Source of the DNA: Isoetes taiwanensis
Taxonomy: Eukaryota > Streptophyta > Lycopodiopsida > Isoetales > Isoetaceae
NCBI GenBank assembly: GCA_021234155.1
Contig: JAJEKV010000046.1
Location: forward strand, 4,256,665 to 4,320,664
Reading direction: 5' to 3'
Length of the DNA: 64,000 nt
Positions 23,083 through 34,172 of the stretch are shown here, one piece after another. The position numbers and the translations under genes are program-made. Numbering within the stretch: position 1 is the first letter of the stretch; every line of letters starts with the position of its first letter. The notes below the pieces were generated by a model. It did not search any database. It saw only the letters and a program-made list of their open reading frames with translations, and was not told where the DNA came from.

Positions 23083-25824
23083 TCTTGCATTCATCTCTTC
23101 TACATGTCCGACTCAAAGTTTAAAATAGAACCACTTGAATGAGTATCAAACTATAACGACATTCACAAAATAAGTAAGTTCCTTCTATTGCATTCTTTTC
23201 TATCTGCTATCATGCCACCTCATCTGTGCATTTCTCTCTTTTGTTGAGGCTCTCTGCTACCCCTCTCCTTATGGTGTTGTTGTTAGATTTACCATTTAGT
23301 TCTTGATGAACAATTCTCTAATATTGCTGGATTTCTAGCGGTATTCATGCTTAATGCAAAAATTCACTCATCACTATCTGCAGCACTATGTCCTTTTGTA
23401 GCGAGAATAGACCATATGCAAGCAAGCATTGCAACTGATAGGTTACACAAGATGTAACAGATATGGGGCCTATAGTTTCCTTCAAGCATGTCTTAATTAG
23501 AGTGCAAGGTATGCTGGTCTTATCCTTTGCCTTCCAGAATATGCAAATACTCAAATCAACCATTTTCTTTGAAATTACCCAGTGAGCCAACGGACCCATA
23601 TTGAAGCTTTTCCTCTACTCCTGTATCTCTTAGAGAGTGCAAAAATAGTAGAAACAGTACACTAAAATCTTCTTCTAGATTGCTCTCTCATTATAACATG
23701 CATCTCATATTGCTTTCAGTGTTGCTTATTTTTCTGATAATGCTGCCTTTGCATGCCAGGGTCTAAATGAATAGACATTAGGATTACAGGTTTTGATGCC
23801 AACGCTCTTGCATGTGGGAGCATACTTGGGAAAGGAAAAAAATTTTGCACATCAATTTTGATCATGCTTACAATTAGAGTAGGTGAAGAAATGGTGATCC
23901 ACTGCAGAAAGCAGTTGGATATTCTATTGCATTTGAGAATTCAAAATTTCAACAAGAATAGGTATATGACCGATGGTATTCTGCTTAGGTATACTGTTAA
24001 TTCCCTTTTACTTATGAACTATTTCAAATTTGGCAGCATTAATCTAATCCTATAAAATACATATATTGCTTCAAGAGTACTCCATTAATAGGGGCAGTGC
24101 ATACTGATGTATGTTCTGCCATGGTCGTTGCATTATGTCCTGCCTCAAGACCTGTCCTCGTGCAAAGCTCTACACTTTCACAACGATATTCAATAGACCA
24201 CATTAGTCCGATGCAGATTTTTGTGGGATAGAATGGCACTGCGACATATGATAACTAGGGCCTAAATATGCTGGTGTAGGAGGAGCTGGGACTGGTGCAT
24301 ATGATAAGAAGGGCCTAACTATAGTGGTTACCATGGACTGACTGAACTACAATAGTATAGCCCCAACAACAAAGATGAGATTGTTGTTGTGCCTTCTAGG
24401 TATGCATTCGAACCTCGCCCATTTTGAGCAATTATTAAAAATTGCACTCCAGTTTATCCCTCCATCTTCAACTATAGTAATAAACTTGGCATTTCGCATG
24501 GAATGCTAGCCTTCTCTTTTTATGTTCTGGTCCCATAACCCGATTGGGTTCCCGCGGACGTTAAAAACTCTCTATCTATCTATCTATCTATCTATTTTGC
24601 ATTAAATGCATCTTATATGATTGTTTTCTATCTATCTATCTCATCATTAACCTGTTGTACCCTTTCTTCATTGAATGGCATTCTTTGAGTTTTTGTTCCT
24701 AATTTGATGCCCTTAAAAGCCTTCTTTTCTGAAGGCACTGTTATGGGCATGGAATGTCACCCTTATCTTTTGTATTAAATGGATGTTTTTTGATGTGATT
24801 GTAGTTTGTAGCATGCAAAGACATACATTTCTAAGTCGGTTGTGCTTATCATTAAAGACAAGTATTCTAACAATCCACGTCTTCAAATTATATAGCAGTT
24901 GTATCTTGGTAGCAAGACTCATTACAAGCAAGGCACATTAAGATTTTCTCATTCTGTCATTACACTTACATTGTTCTATCTATCTATAATGTGTTATTAT
25001 ATTGCAAATCCTTATAAGCAATCCTCCCAAACATTAAATAGTCCCGACAAGCTTGCGCATCAATATCAATTTAATTGCCTCTGATCTCATGCCATTACTT
25101 ATTAGCTAGCAATCAACTATGCTGAGCTGATCATCCTAAGTTGTAATCACTTACGTAAATGTATGCCATTTTCTGCTAAAAGGAGACAAAACAGACACAC
25201 AAATGGATTGCAAAATTTCTTATCTATGCAAATGTCTGGAATACTCTAAGCAGATGATGCTTATGGAATATATTCATTGGGTTCTATATGTATATAGAAC
25301 ACAAAAGAATGGAACATAATTTACTTGCAGCAACATATGCACAATGATTAGGGTCAACGCATAGAACATGGTTGTTTTGCATTTCTTAGATATATATGCT
25401 ATCTCAATACAACCGACATTATATGCACTACACGTCTCTTTCAGCTACTTTCTTGCATGTTGTATAATAATAACTACGAATGCATCAAAGTCGAAATGCA
25501 TCCTTCCCTCCTCCATATGTTCAATTCAATTTTAATATTTTAAGATTTTAAACATTCATAGCACTTTATCTCTCTCTCAATAGTTTAGATTTGTAGTCCT
25601 CTCTCCCTAGCAACAATGCAACGAAACGAACTTCTTCCGTAACAAGATGCCATGAAGACCATATTAAACACGCGCAATGATTCAAAGCTGAAATGCATCC
25701 CTCCCTCTGAATAGGTTCAATTCAATTATAACTTTTTAAAATTTGAAACAATAACATGTTCTTCCACAATAGCTCAATAGTTCAGATACATACTCATGTC
25801 TCTCTAGCAACAACACAATGAAAG
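22526..25824. repeat. Segment H, left copy of a large duplication
   Basis: Near-identical to 34846-36030 plus 43012-43310 plus 46271-47916. Here it is continuous except that 134 bp (about 24039-24173) are replaced in the right copy by nearly 3 kb. Apart from the last exon-like block (23025-23082) and a LINE tail (24527-24594), it has no recognisable coding content. It ends at AAAG (25821-25824), where sequence switches to copia gag. Confidence 0.9.
24527..24594 (+). mobile_element. LINE/SINE-like 3' tail with (CTAT)n end
   Basis: Reads CTGGTCCCATAACCCGATTG, CCCGCGGACGTTAAAAA and then seven or so CTAT units. It is the same tail as at 32752 and 62405 with a different microsatellite. Duplicated at 46621-46688 with segment H. 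An upstream stretch (about 24240-24520) may be the element body, but no coding is seen. Confidence 0.55.
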
Positions 25825-26099
25825 CCACCACCAATACTGCTTGTTGCAGTTGCATTCAAACTTTCTGCTGCAGATGCTTCATCAGAAGAGCTACTCTCCC
25901 TTCTTCCTGCAACCAAACTCACTGTACCATTAGTATTACTAGAGCTAGTTTCATCTAGTAATTCCCACATTTTCAAGAACATTTTTCATTTGTTCTTTCC
26001 AGATTTGAAATCCAGGGCCCCCTTCATAAACCTTAATTCCATTGAGAAGTGCAGCTCCAAATCTACTAGACATTTCAAACAACCTGGCTCTGATACCAC
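25825..26099 (-). pseudogene. Copia gag 5' stub with PBS
   Basis: Matches 33890-34172: the start of gag in the same order, with an 11-bp deletion near 25970, and the PBS (TGGTATCAGAGCCAGG in reverse complement). It directly adjoins LTR2. It is joined to segment H at a 4-bp AAAG microhomology. Confidence 0.9.
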
Positions 26100-26710
26100 C
26101 GATAGGATCTAGTTAAGAAAAATGTCTAGTCAATTTAATGAATCAATCTTCTAAGTTCACTAGATAATGTCTATGGTCTATGCTTTGCAATATATCAATT
26201 TAAAACCATGAAACCTCAAATGCAAAGTAGACAATGAACTGTAGACAATGAACTTATAGGCAAATAAGATTATTCACATCCGAAAGCTCGGGCATTCACA
26301 TTAAAATGAATCCTTTTACACAAAGATGAACTGCACCCATATCGATCTGATACTCCTTATCTTATTTATAATCCGGCACCAATTCTTTTGAATTGTAAAC
26401 TTGGCTCCAGCTTATTTGACCGAGATATAACTGTCTTTGAACCATTGAAACCTAAGGTTTGTATTTTAACTGCATATCGAACCATTAACCCTTAGGTTTA
26501 TGAACCATTGAACCATTAAGTGTCCACCATAAGATAACCATAGAAATATTGGTTATCTCCATAGGTTAATCTCCATTCCATAACCAGACTTGGGTTTTAA
26601 ACCCCTTATTCATGAACATGCAACCTGCTAGATTTTCATTAACCAGAAATAATTCTGGCTAAGAAACTACATCATACTGTAAAAATTATAATATGAACCT
26701 ATTCCTTTCA
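26100..26710 (-). repeat. Copia LTR2 (3' LTR in element orientation)
   Basis: 611 bp. Compared with 34173-34845 it lacks a block of about 47 bp (including the CAGCGTCGGTTTCGCACAG stretch) and about 15 bp near the end. A gag stub adjoins its outer side, so it is shared between two head-to-tail copia interiors. Confidence 0.9.
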
Positions 26711-27508
26711 CTCTCCCTTCATATTATAATTTTTGCAACTGATCAAACTCCTCAGATAATTGAACTTTGGCTCTGAGGCTTCGTAAGTATGTCTGCCAGC
26801 TGCTTGTCTGTTTGCACATATTTAACCTGTATAATATTCTTATTCACCAAATCTCTAATAAAATGTGCCTCTAGTTCAATATGCTTTGTCCTTTCATGTA
26901 AAATGGGATTTTTTGTCATAGCAATACAACTCGTGCTGTCAGAGTATAATATTAATGGATCTTCATGCTGCATTCCAATCTCATTCAATAGCCTCCTGCT
27001 CCAAACCATTTCTTTAGCTGCAAGAGTTGTAGCAGAATATTCTGCTTCTGCAGATGAAAGTGCTATGGCACTTTGTTTCTTACATTTCCATGATATAGGG
27101 CCACCTCCCAACATTAAAATAAATCTGATGTGGATTTTCTTTCATCCGATCCCTCCCGATCACCAATCACAATATGATTCAAGTCTAAGGTTATTAGAAT
27201 TAAACATGACACCATGATTTACTGTCCCCTTCAAATACCTGATCACCCTTTTTGCAGCTTGCCAATGCATTATACCAAAGTTGTTGCAATATCTACTCAA
27301 TATATTGACAGCATATGAAATATCAGGTCTGGTGCAATTTGCCAAATAAAGGAGACATCCAATTAATTCTCTATAAGGCAAATCTTGAACTTCCTCTTTT
27401 CTTTATGCAATAAGGACATTGATCTCTTGACATTTTGTTTCCTGGTACCATTGGGGTTTTTACTTCCTTGCAATTTTCCATGTTAAATCTTTTGAGTATT
27501 CCCATAAT
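26711..27508 (-). pseudogene. Copia pol 3' part: end of RT and RNase H
   Basis: Minus strand. ILKRFNMENCKEVKTPMVPG (about 27480) and PYRELIGCLLYLANCTRPD (27160-27381) are the connecting region of copia pol. RNase H follows with SAIALSSAEAEYSATTLAAK, YSDSTSCIAMTKNP and HIELEAHFIRD (26752-27114). Small frameshifts separate the two open stretches. The segment ends at the polypurine tract next to LTR2. The left part of RT lies beyond the nested insertions at 27509-29279. Confidence 0.9.
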
Positions 27509-28517
27509 CCCATCGATCCGAGACATCGGATCGCCAGTCTAGAATGGGACGAGCATGCATGTTTTGCATGCATGCGGGCGGCGCATGCCTGTTTTGGTTG
27601 GGAGTTAAGCTATTTTAAGTAGCGTTTCTGCTTCGACTTCTCATCGGCGCTTCCTCTTCTCTCTCAGCAGTACCTTATTCTCTTTGAATTGTTTCGGGCG
27701 GGGGGAGGGGCTTCTTCACACTGGTTTGGCCAATTGGCGTTTCTTTCATCTTTGTCCGTTCTCGGCCTTTAGCCTTCATCCTGTGACCTTCCGTCCTCGA
27801 TCCTAGTTTGTTAAGGAAGTCCTTTGGTATTGGGCGGTTTGTTGGTTTCATGCAAGTCCCATTCTAGAATCCCATCGATCCGAGACATCGGATCGCCATT
27901 CTAGAATGGGGCCGAGCATGCATATTTCATGCATGCGGGCGGGCGCATGCCCGTTCTCAGTTGGGAGTTCGCTATTTTAGGCGTTTCTGCTTCGACTTCT
28001 CATCGGCGCTTCCTCTCTCTCTCTGATACCTTATTCTCTTTGAACCCACCCTCCCCCTTCTTTGTTATTGTATTTTTATGGGTGTGGCACGCTGGCGTAA
28101 TCAGCCCCTCCACTCTGGGAGGTTTGGTTTGTCTTGTTGTTTTGTTCTTTGATGTGCAGTACGAGGTTAGCTTGGCGGCATCTGTTTCGACTTTTCCATT
28201 CGTGGGTTTTGGGAGCGATTTTTATGCCTTACGTTTGTCCAAGCCCCTTGCGAAGCTTATCACTAGGTTTTTCCTCGAAAACCCGAAAAGGGGTTTTTAA
28301 TCCGGTGATAAGCTTTCGGCAGTACACTAACCGATCTCTATTAGCATTGTATTTTGTTGGGGTCCAAATGATATAATTGGATTTTCCTTTATTTTTTATG
28401 GGTAGTTCGCATGTGTGCGGCTACCCACTATCCACCATTGTAGAAAATCTGCTGAGATGAATGAGAAGCAAGTCTAAGTGGCGGTTTGTTGGTTTCATGC
28501 GAGTCCCATTCTAGAAT
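27509..28517 (+). mobile_element. Tandem-unit element, small copy (two head-to-tail units)
   Basis: Unit 1 (27509-27870) and unit 2 (27871-28517) both begin CCATCGATCCGAGACATCGG and both end GAGTCCCATTCTAGAAT. Each start contains the palindrome CGATCCGAGACATCGGATCG followed by ATTCTAGAATGGGAC, which is complementary to the unit end, so the unit1/unit2 junction folds into one long hairpin. Unit 2 also has a stem-loop at 28253-28315. No coding. The insertion lies in copia pol directly after ATAAT. The same architecture occurs at 36031-43011. Confidence 0.75.
28253..28315 (+). other. Conserved stem-loop, copy 1
   Basis: Outer stem AAGCTTATCAC / GTGATAAGCTT (11 bp), with an inner GGTTTTTCCTCGAAAACC hairpin and then GGGGTTTTTAATCC. 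The inner text is shared with 32662-32729 (LINE-B) and 42761-42819 while outer stems differ in sequence but still pair, which suggests selection on the fold. Confidence 0.75.
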
Positions 28518-29279
28518 ATTCTGTCCTTGTGACATGTTGGATTAGTCAATAGACAGATAATTCCCTTAGCAAGGATGTAAAGTTCAATACAATTATTAAT
28601 CACAGTTGTAGGCTAACAACTTTTCAAAATCAATAAATCTCAACTTCAAGTTCAAAATCAACTAGCACCAAGGAAGCCAAATTATGGTCACTAATTCTTT
28701 GGTGCAACAATGAACTTCACAACACAATTTCTAGGCAATGATCAAGCACTATTGACTCTTAAGTTCAATAGTTATCACCTAGATATAGTCAATAATGATT
28801 TTAACCATTGGAAATATCACGGTTCATTCAGTATTGACTTAAACACTGTTCAATATTTGACCGAGCTCATATTCACCTATTCCGGCATACTTCGACCTCA
28901 AATATTCTATGCACCAGTACCTCGGCATCGTATGTAACTGCTCATTCATCATATATAGCTTCAACCGACGGTTTCGGCTAGATCCAACTATCTTAGCATA
29001 GCATTTCAATCTGTAGCAAATATCCCACAGGCCAACAGAAGAAATATGTCCTTTTGGTCGACCATTGAATTTGGCATTTTCCTTTGCTAAAAACAATGTG
29101 AATAAGGACCTTTAAATTTAACCCTATTATTCTTAGCAACTTACATGAATCCACCTTCAAGTTAAAGAATGTGCTTGCCTTAACTTTGTGTGCTGCCTCA
29201 TCTTCTAAGCCCGCATAATCTTGTCATGTAACAGTGTTAGTTAATGCATATAATATAACCTGATATACATTAACATGAC
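28518..29279. other. Unidentified insertion inside copia pol
   Basis: Copia coding stops near 29279 and resumes at 27508. Between the small tandem-unit element and 29279 are about 760 bp not found elsewhere in the window. An 86-codon minus-strand frame (28839-29096) has no family I recognise. It may be older insertion sequence into which the unit element landed. Confidence 0.5.
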
Positions 29280-31384
29280 AGGGTCATAGTTTTATTGCTT
29301 CTGTCTCTATACACTTCAATCCCTAGAAACCTTTTAAGCTCCCCTAAATCAATCATTTTGAATCTGTTTTTCAAGATGTTTTTGCACTTTTGCAGTACTT
29401 CTAAGTTGCTGCTGATCATAACATTGTCATCCACATACAAAGCTATGTAACAAAATTCTGCACCTTCTTTAAACAAATATATATTCCCATCATCTTTAGT
29501 TTAGTGAAACCCTGTTCCCTCAGATAAGTGTCCATGCACAAATACCATTGCCTAGGTGATTGTTTCAGCCCATAAACAACTCTTTTTAATTTCCACACTT
29601 TGTTTTTCCCTTGTTCAAACCCAGAGGGTCGTTTCATATAAATATCCTCTTCTAGTTTTGCATTAAGAAAAGCAGTGGTAACATCCATGTGATGTACCTC
29701 TAAGTCCTGAGCATTGGCCATTGCCAGCAACATTCTTATGCTTGTCATCTTTACTATAGGGGAAAAGGTATCATCATAATCAATCCCTTGTTTTTGGGAG
29801 AAACCTTGTGCCACTAATCTTGCTTTGTGCTTTATCATGTCTCCTTCAGTGCTCTATTTAATTTTATATATCCATTTGCATCCTACAGCACTTCTACCAT
29901 TAGGTAGATCCACCAATTCAAAGGTTTCAGTTCTCCTGAAGGCATTAAGTTCTTCTTCCATTGCCTTAACCCAATTATTTGCATCTGAACTCTCCATTGC
30001 TTCTTTGAATGATTTAGGAGCTTCAAAATCTATCATTGCTAAAATCTCAATGATATTTATCTCTGCTGCATTATGTTTCAATCTCCTGCTTTTACCAGAG
30101 GGATCTCTACCAAATAAATCAGCACTAACCTCTTTTGCCTCGTCTTGTAGTATTTGAACATTAGTTCTTCTCCCAACCTGAACTTTGGCTTTTATTGCTT
30201 GCTCTTCTTGTGCAATGATTTCTCCTTCTTCTTGTGGTTGTTCTATCTGCACATCAGCAACTTTATTCTCCTGCAAAACTGATGTATTAGTTTCAAAATC
30301 ATCATCATAAATACTTGTTAGTTTATCAAATGATTGTGTATCTTGAGATGATTCCCTTTGCTTGACGGTCACATCAGGTGATTTAATGTCCTTATAATGT
30401 TGACTTTCATCAAAGACAACATCCCTGCTAACCACTACTTTTCTTCTTGCAGGATCAAACAACCTGTAGGCTTTAGAGTGCTCATCATATCCAACAAGAT
30501 AGGCTATTAAAGCTCTATCATCAAGTTTTTTTCTTTGCTCTTTAGGAATATGCACAAAACCTAGACATCCATAGCTTTTTAGCTTGTCATAATTTGGCTT
30601 ATTACCAGACCAAAGCATCTCAGGTAGAGATCCATTAATACTTGCTGATGGAAGCATATTTTGTACCTCGACTGCAGTTCTTACTGCTTCTTTCCATAAG
30701 AAGTTTGGCAACCCTGTATGTTTAAACATTGCTCTCACTGCATTTAATATTGTCCTATTTTTCCTCTCTGCCACACCATTTTGTTGTGGAGAATGAGAGC
30801 ATGTTAATTGCCTTTTTATTCCCCTTGTCTTGCAAAAAGCTTTAAATCTTGTTGACAAGTATTCTCCTCCCCTATCTGATCTTACACATTTCACTTTGTT
30901 TCTTGTTTCCAGCTCTACTTCTGCAACAAAATTTTTGAATGCCTCAAAGGCTTCATCTTTTGTTCTCAAGCACTTTACTTTAGCCTTTCGACTGAAATCA
31001 TCTATGAAAGTAATAAAATATTTTTTACCTGTAATACCTCTTACATTAAGAGGTCCACATAGGTCTGTATGCACCACTTCCAAAATTCTTTTAGCTCTCT
31101 TATTTGATTTTTTGAATGGTAATCTGGTATGTTTCCCAACCATACAACCATAGTACAATTTGTTTTCACTTTCTAATTGGCAGTGCTCAATTAATCCCTG
31201 TTTTGCCATGGCCAGTATGTTCTTGTTACTTGTATGGCACAATCTTTGATGCCAGATATTGATATCTGAGCCTATAATTGCATTTACATATGGTACTTGA
31301 TTGTTTTCCAAACCAAAAACGTTTCCTACTCTTTTTCCCAGAAATTTGATTTCATTATGCATCAAAATAGTACATTGCATTCTG
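29280..31384 (-). pseudogene. Copia pol: integrase and N-terminal reverse transcriptase
   Basis: Minus strand. The integrase zinc domain (HQRLCHTSNKNILAMAKQG, then YGCMVGKHTRLPF) is followed by the DDE core with VVHTDLCGPLNVRG, CVRSDRGGEYLS and QQNGVAERKNRTI, so D, D and E are all present. RT follows with WIYKIK, then one in-frame TAG (29852-29854), HKARLVAQGFSQKQGIDYDD, VHHMDVTTAFLNA, GLKQSPRQWY and the catalytic YIALYVDDNVMISS. One frameshift lies between the last two. The integrase reading frame is otherwise long and open. The segment is cut on its 5' side by LINE-B at 31385 and on its 3' side near 29279. Confidence 0.92.
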
Positions 31385-32820
31385 GAAGATTGGCTCTCTG
31401 AGCATGGAGGTGCGGGCGCCCATCTCATGCATCACACAATCCGGCAACTCATATATACTGACGATTTCAACCTCCTGGCCTATACTCCAGAGGACATGCA
31501 ACGTCACCTGGATGCTCTTGACACTTTTTGTCGATTCACTGGCGAGTTAACTTGGCCAAAGCTAGGGTGCTGCTAGTTTCATCATCCCGTCAGCCAGGGC
31601 TTCCCTCATTCACTTACCAGGGACAAGATGTAGAGGTGGCTCCAACCTACAAGTACTTGGGGATCGAGTTCTCAACTACCACCCATTGGGATGCTGCCAT
31701 CAGGTTGCGGGTCACAGCGGGTTGGAAAGCACTATATGCCATGCAGAACAACAGCCACAAGGCAGAGTTGTATGCTTGGGGCCACCAGTCACACTTGTTT
31801 CGGGCCTTGGGCGAGCCGGTCCTTTTGTATGGGGCAGAACCCTCAGCACCTGGAATGACCTCGAGCAGGTGCAGAAGGCCTTCTTGGCATGAGCCCTTGG
31901 GGTGAAGTCCACAGTTCCATACCAGATCCTACTCCAGGAGACAGGCTTTCTACCCCTTCAACGGGCTGCATTGGAACACCATATCATTTACTTCCAGAAG
32001 GTGGTTGCTATGGATGATACACGTTTGCCCAACCTTGCTTTCGCCATGGCGATGGGTCCCCAACTTGGCTTAAATCTTCTTTGAGGGACAAGCAAGCTCG
32101 CTGGTTCTCACACTTGGGTGTACAGGGCAAACAAAAGGTACATGTAAGGACAAAGAAAGATCACAAGGCACTTAAGTTGTACCTAGATGCTACTTTCCTT
32201 CGCAAGCTCTAGGATGCAGATGCTCTGACGCACGTTAAGCTGGCACACTATCAGTAGCAAGTCAATCCTAGGTTCACGAGAGGCCCACACCAGTACTTGT
32301 ACACCCAGCTGCCCATGAAGAAGGACTTATAGCTTCCATTTGCATCGGTGCACATCGCCTCCGAGATTGAAGCGGGGCGTTGGGCTCGGGAAGCACGAGA
32401 GCAAAGGCTTTTGCCGTCATTGCCACCAGGGCCATTGAGGATGAATGTCATGCCCTCCGATCTGACCGGCCGTTTGGCCATATCCGAGAGCGATATGCTC
32501 GATTACTAGTGCCTGGCCAGCCGTTGCATCAGTTATTGACTACGGCGTCAGTGGGTTTATTGGGGTCATACCTCCAGGAGGTTATGGATGCACGGACTCA
32601 GTTGTGTCCTCCGGGACGGTATTGAACTGTCCTATACAATTGTACAGCGTGCCATCATACTTATTACTGCTAAGGTTTTTCCCTTGAAAACCCTTCAGGG
32701 CGGGGGTTTCTTTAATCCTGTCAGTAATACGCTTGCTGCTCTCTTTTTGTTTGAGTCCCATAGGCCAATTGATCTCCGTGGATGCTAAAAAATCTATTCT
32801 ATTCTATTCTATTCTATTCT
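31385..32820 (+). mobile_element. LINE-B, 5'-truncated, inserted in copia
   Basis: Plus strand. The RT end is QLIYTDDFNLLAYTPEDMQ (catalytic YTDD, a variant of YADD), then VNLAKARVLLVSSSRQ-like and APTYKYLGIEFSTTTHWDA (31528-31700), GEPVLLYGAE and VPYQILLQETGFLPLQRAAL. The 3' UTR has a stem-loop at 32662-32729 and ends GAGTCCCATAGGCCAATTG, GATCTCCGTGGATGC and then (ATTCT)n. ATTCTG at 31379-31384 and again at 32816-32821 is a possible target duplication but overlaps the tail repeat. Frames shift, so it is inactive. Copia sequence resumes exactly on both sides. Confidence 0.85.
32662..32729 (+). other. LINE-B 3' UTR stem-loop (copy 2)
   Basis: Outer stem TATTACTG / CAGTAATA encloses a GGTTTTTCCCTTGAAAACC hairpin, then GGGCGGGGGTTTCTTTAATCC. 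It sits about 90 bp from the microsatellite tail, where a LINE reverse transcriptase would recognise its RNA. That role is inference from other LINE families. Confidence 0.7.
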
Positions 32821-32853
32821 GTCAAATATGACAGTATATCCCATGTCCACAAG

Positions 32854-34146
32854 CTAGCTGATAGAAATCAAATTTCTCACTGATGTTGGTACACACAAAA
32901 CGTCCTTTAAGACAACTGCTTTTCCTTGTAGGTCAAACAACTCAAGAGTTCCAGAAAATTGAACCTTTTGCAAGTCTCCATTCCCTAATCTGATATAGCC
33001 TCCTTTCCCATGTTTCCCATCTTTAAGAAGTTTGGCAGACCCTGTTACTGTTTTCTCTGCTCCACTATCTAATATCAACATGTTATTTGCATCATTAGAT
33101 TGCTTTCTTGAAATATCAACAGAAATATTGCTTACCTCAGCGTCCTCATCATCTTCACTACTTCCTTCTTCAATTTCTTGAGTTAAATTGACTGCTGGTT
33201 CCTGCCTTCCACCACTCTTTGCTTGTTTTCCTTTATTTGGCTTGCCTCTTCTTCCTTTGCTGCTAGAGCACCTGTTTGCAAAATGGCCTTTGCCACCACA
33301 GTTATAGCATTCAACATCCTTGAGTTTAGGGCATTCATCCTTTAAATGACCATGTGCTTTGCAATGATAGCAAGGACCAATGTTCCCCCTTTGTTTTGCT
33401 TGTTTTGTGCTGCTTCCTTTATACTTAGGTCGACCTGCATAAAGAACTTCAACATTTTCGTCAAAATCATCTGTTATAATTTTGTTTTGTTCAAATTCAG
33501 TCCTTACCATCTCTTCAGCATTTTCTCTACTCCTGGCTACATTTCTGATTAATGTGGCTAATTGCTTATTCTCTCCAACTGCCCTGGCCACATGTAAGAG
33601 TTTTTGTTGATCTGTCATGATCACACCTGCACCTTCTAGATCTGCCACTATATTATCAAACTTTGAGAAGAAATTAGTCAAGTCATCCTCTTCTCTAAGT
33701 CTAAGCTTCCTTAACTCTTTATCCAAAATGTCAATTTGAGATGAACTTTTTTCTTCATAATGCTTGAGAAGGTATTTCCAAATTTCTCCAGGAGTTTTGC
33801 CCCTAACTTTCAGTAAAATGGATGCCTCTACCTTGTTGGTTAAGATTGCATAGGCTTCCTTCAGCTTTGCTTTGTCAACACCAACAAAGCCACCACCAAT
33901 ACTGCTTGTTGTAGTTGCATTCAAACCTTCTGCTGCAGATGCTTCATCAGAAGAGCTACTCTCCCTTCTTCCTGCAACCAAACTCACTGTACCATTAGTA
34001 TTACTAGAGCTAGTTTCATCTAGTAATTCCCACAGATTTTCATTTTCAAGAACATTTTTCATTTGTTCTTTCCAGATTTGAAATCCAGGGCCGCCTTCAT
34101 AAACCTTAATTCCGTTGAGAAGTGCAGCTCCAAATCTACTAGACAT
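32854..34146 (-). CDS. gag: Copia gag and protease
   Basis: Open frame of 430 codons from ATG at 34146. Residues about 10-210 resemble the UBN2/copia gag fold (WKEQMKNVLENENLWELLD, IWKYLLKHYEEKS). Two CCHC zinc knuckles follow, CYHCKAHGHLKDEC and CYNCGGKGHFANRC, flanked by basic KGRRGKPNKGKQAK. The aspartic protease has MLILDSGAEKTVTG near residue 355. The frame runs to SVRNLISIS and is then broken just before the LINE-B insertion; copia protein resumes beyond it. Two zinc knuckles are more than most copia gags carry. The frame itself is intact although pol is not. Confidence 0.93.
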   Translation of the reverse strand: MSSRFGAALLNGIKVYEGGPGFQIWKEQMKNVLENENLWELLDETSSSNTNGTVSLVAGRRESSSSDEASAAEGLNATTTSSIGGGFVGVDKAKLKEAYAILTNKVEASILLKVRGKTPGEIWKYLLKHYEEKSSSQIDILDKELRKLRLREEDDLTNFFSKFDNIVADLEGAGVIMTDQQKLLHVARAVGENKQLATLIRNVARSRENAEEMVRTEFEQNKIITDDFDENVEVLYAGRPKYKGSSTKQAKQRGNIGPCYHCKAHGHLKDECPKLKDVECYNCGGKGHFANRCSSSKGRRGKPNKGKQAKSGGRQEPAVNLTQEIEEGSSEDDEDAEVSNISVDISRKQSNDANNMLILDSGAEKTVTGSAKLLKDGKHGKGGYIRLGNGDLQKVQFSGTLELFDLQGKAVVLKDVLCVPTSVRNLISIS

Positions 34147-34155
34147 TTCAAACCA

Positions 34156-34171
34156 CCTGGCTCTGATACCA
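34156..34171 (-). other. Copia primer binding site
   Basis: In reverse complement TGGTATCAGAGCCAGG, complementary to the 3' end of initiator methionine tRNA, one base inside the LTR at 34173. The same site is present at about 26083-26098 beside LTR2. Confidence 0.9.
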
Positions 34172-34172
34172 C

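Noticed and set aside
31379-32821. ATTCTG target duplication of LINE-B taken as certain
   Set aside because: The right copy overlaps the (ATTCT)n tail, so the match may be accidental; given only as possible.
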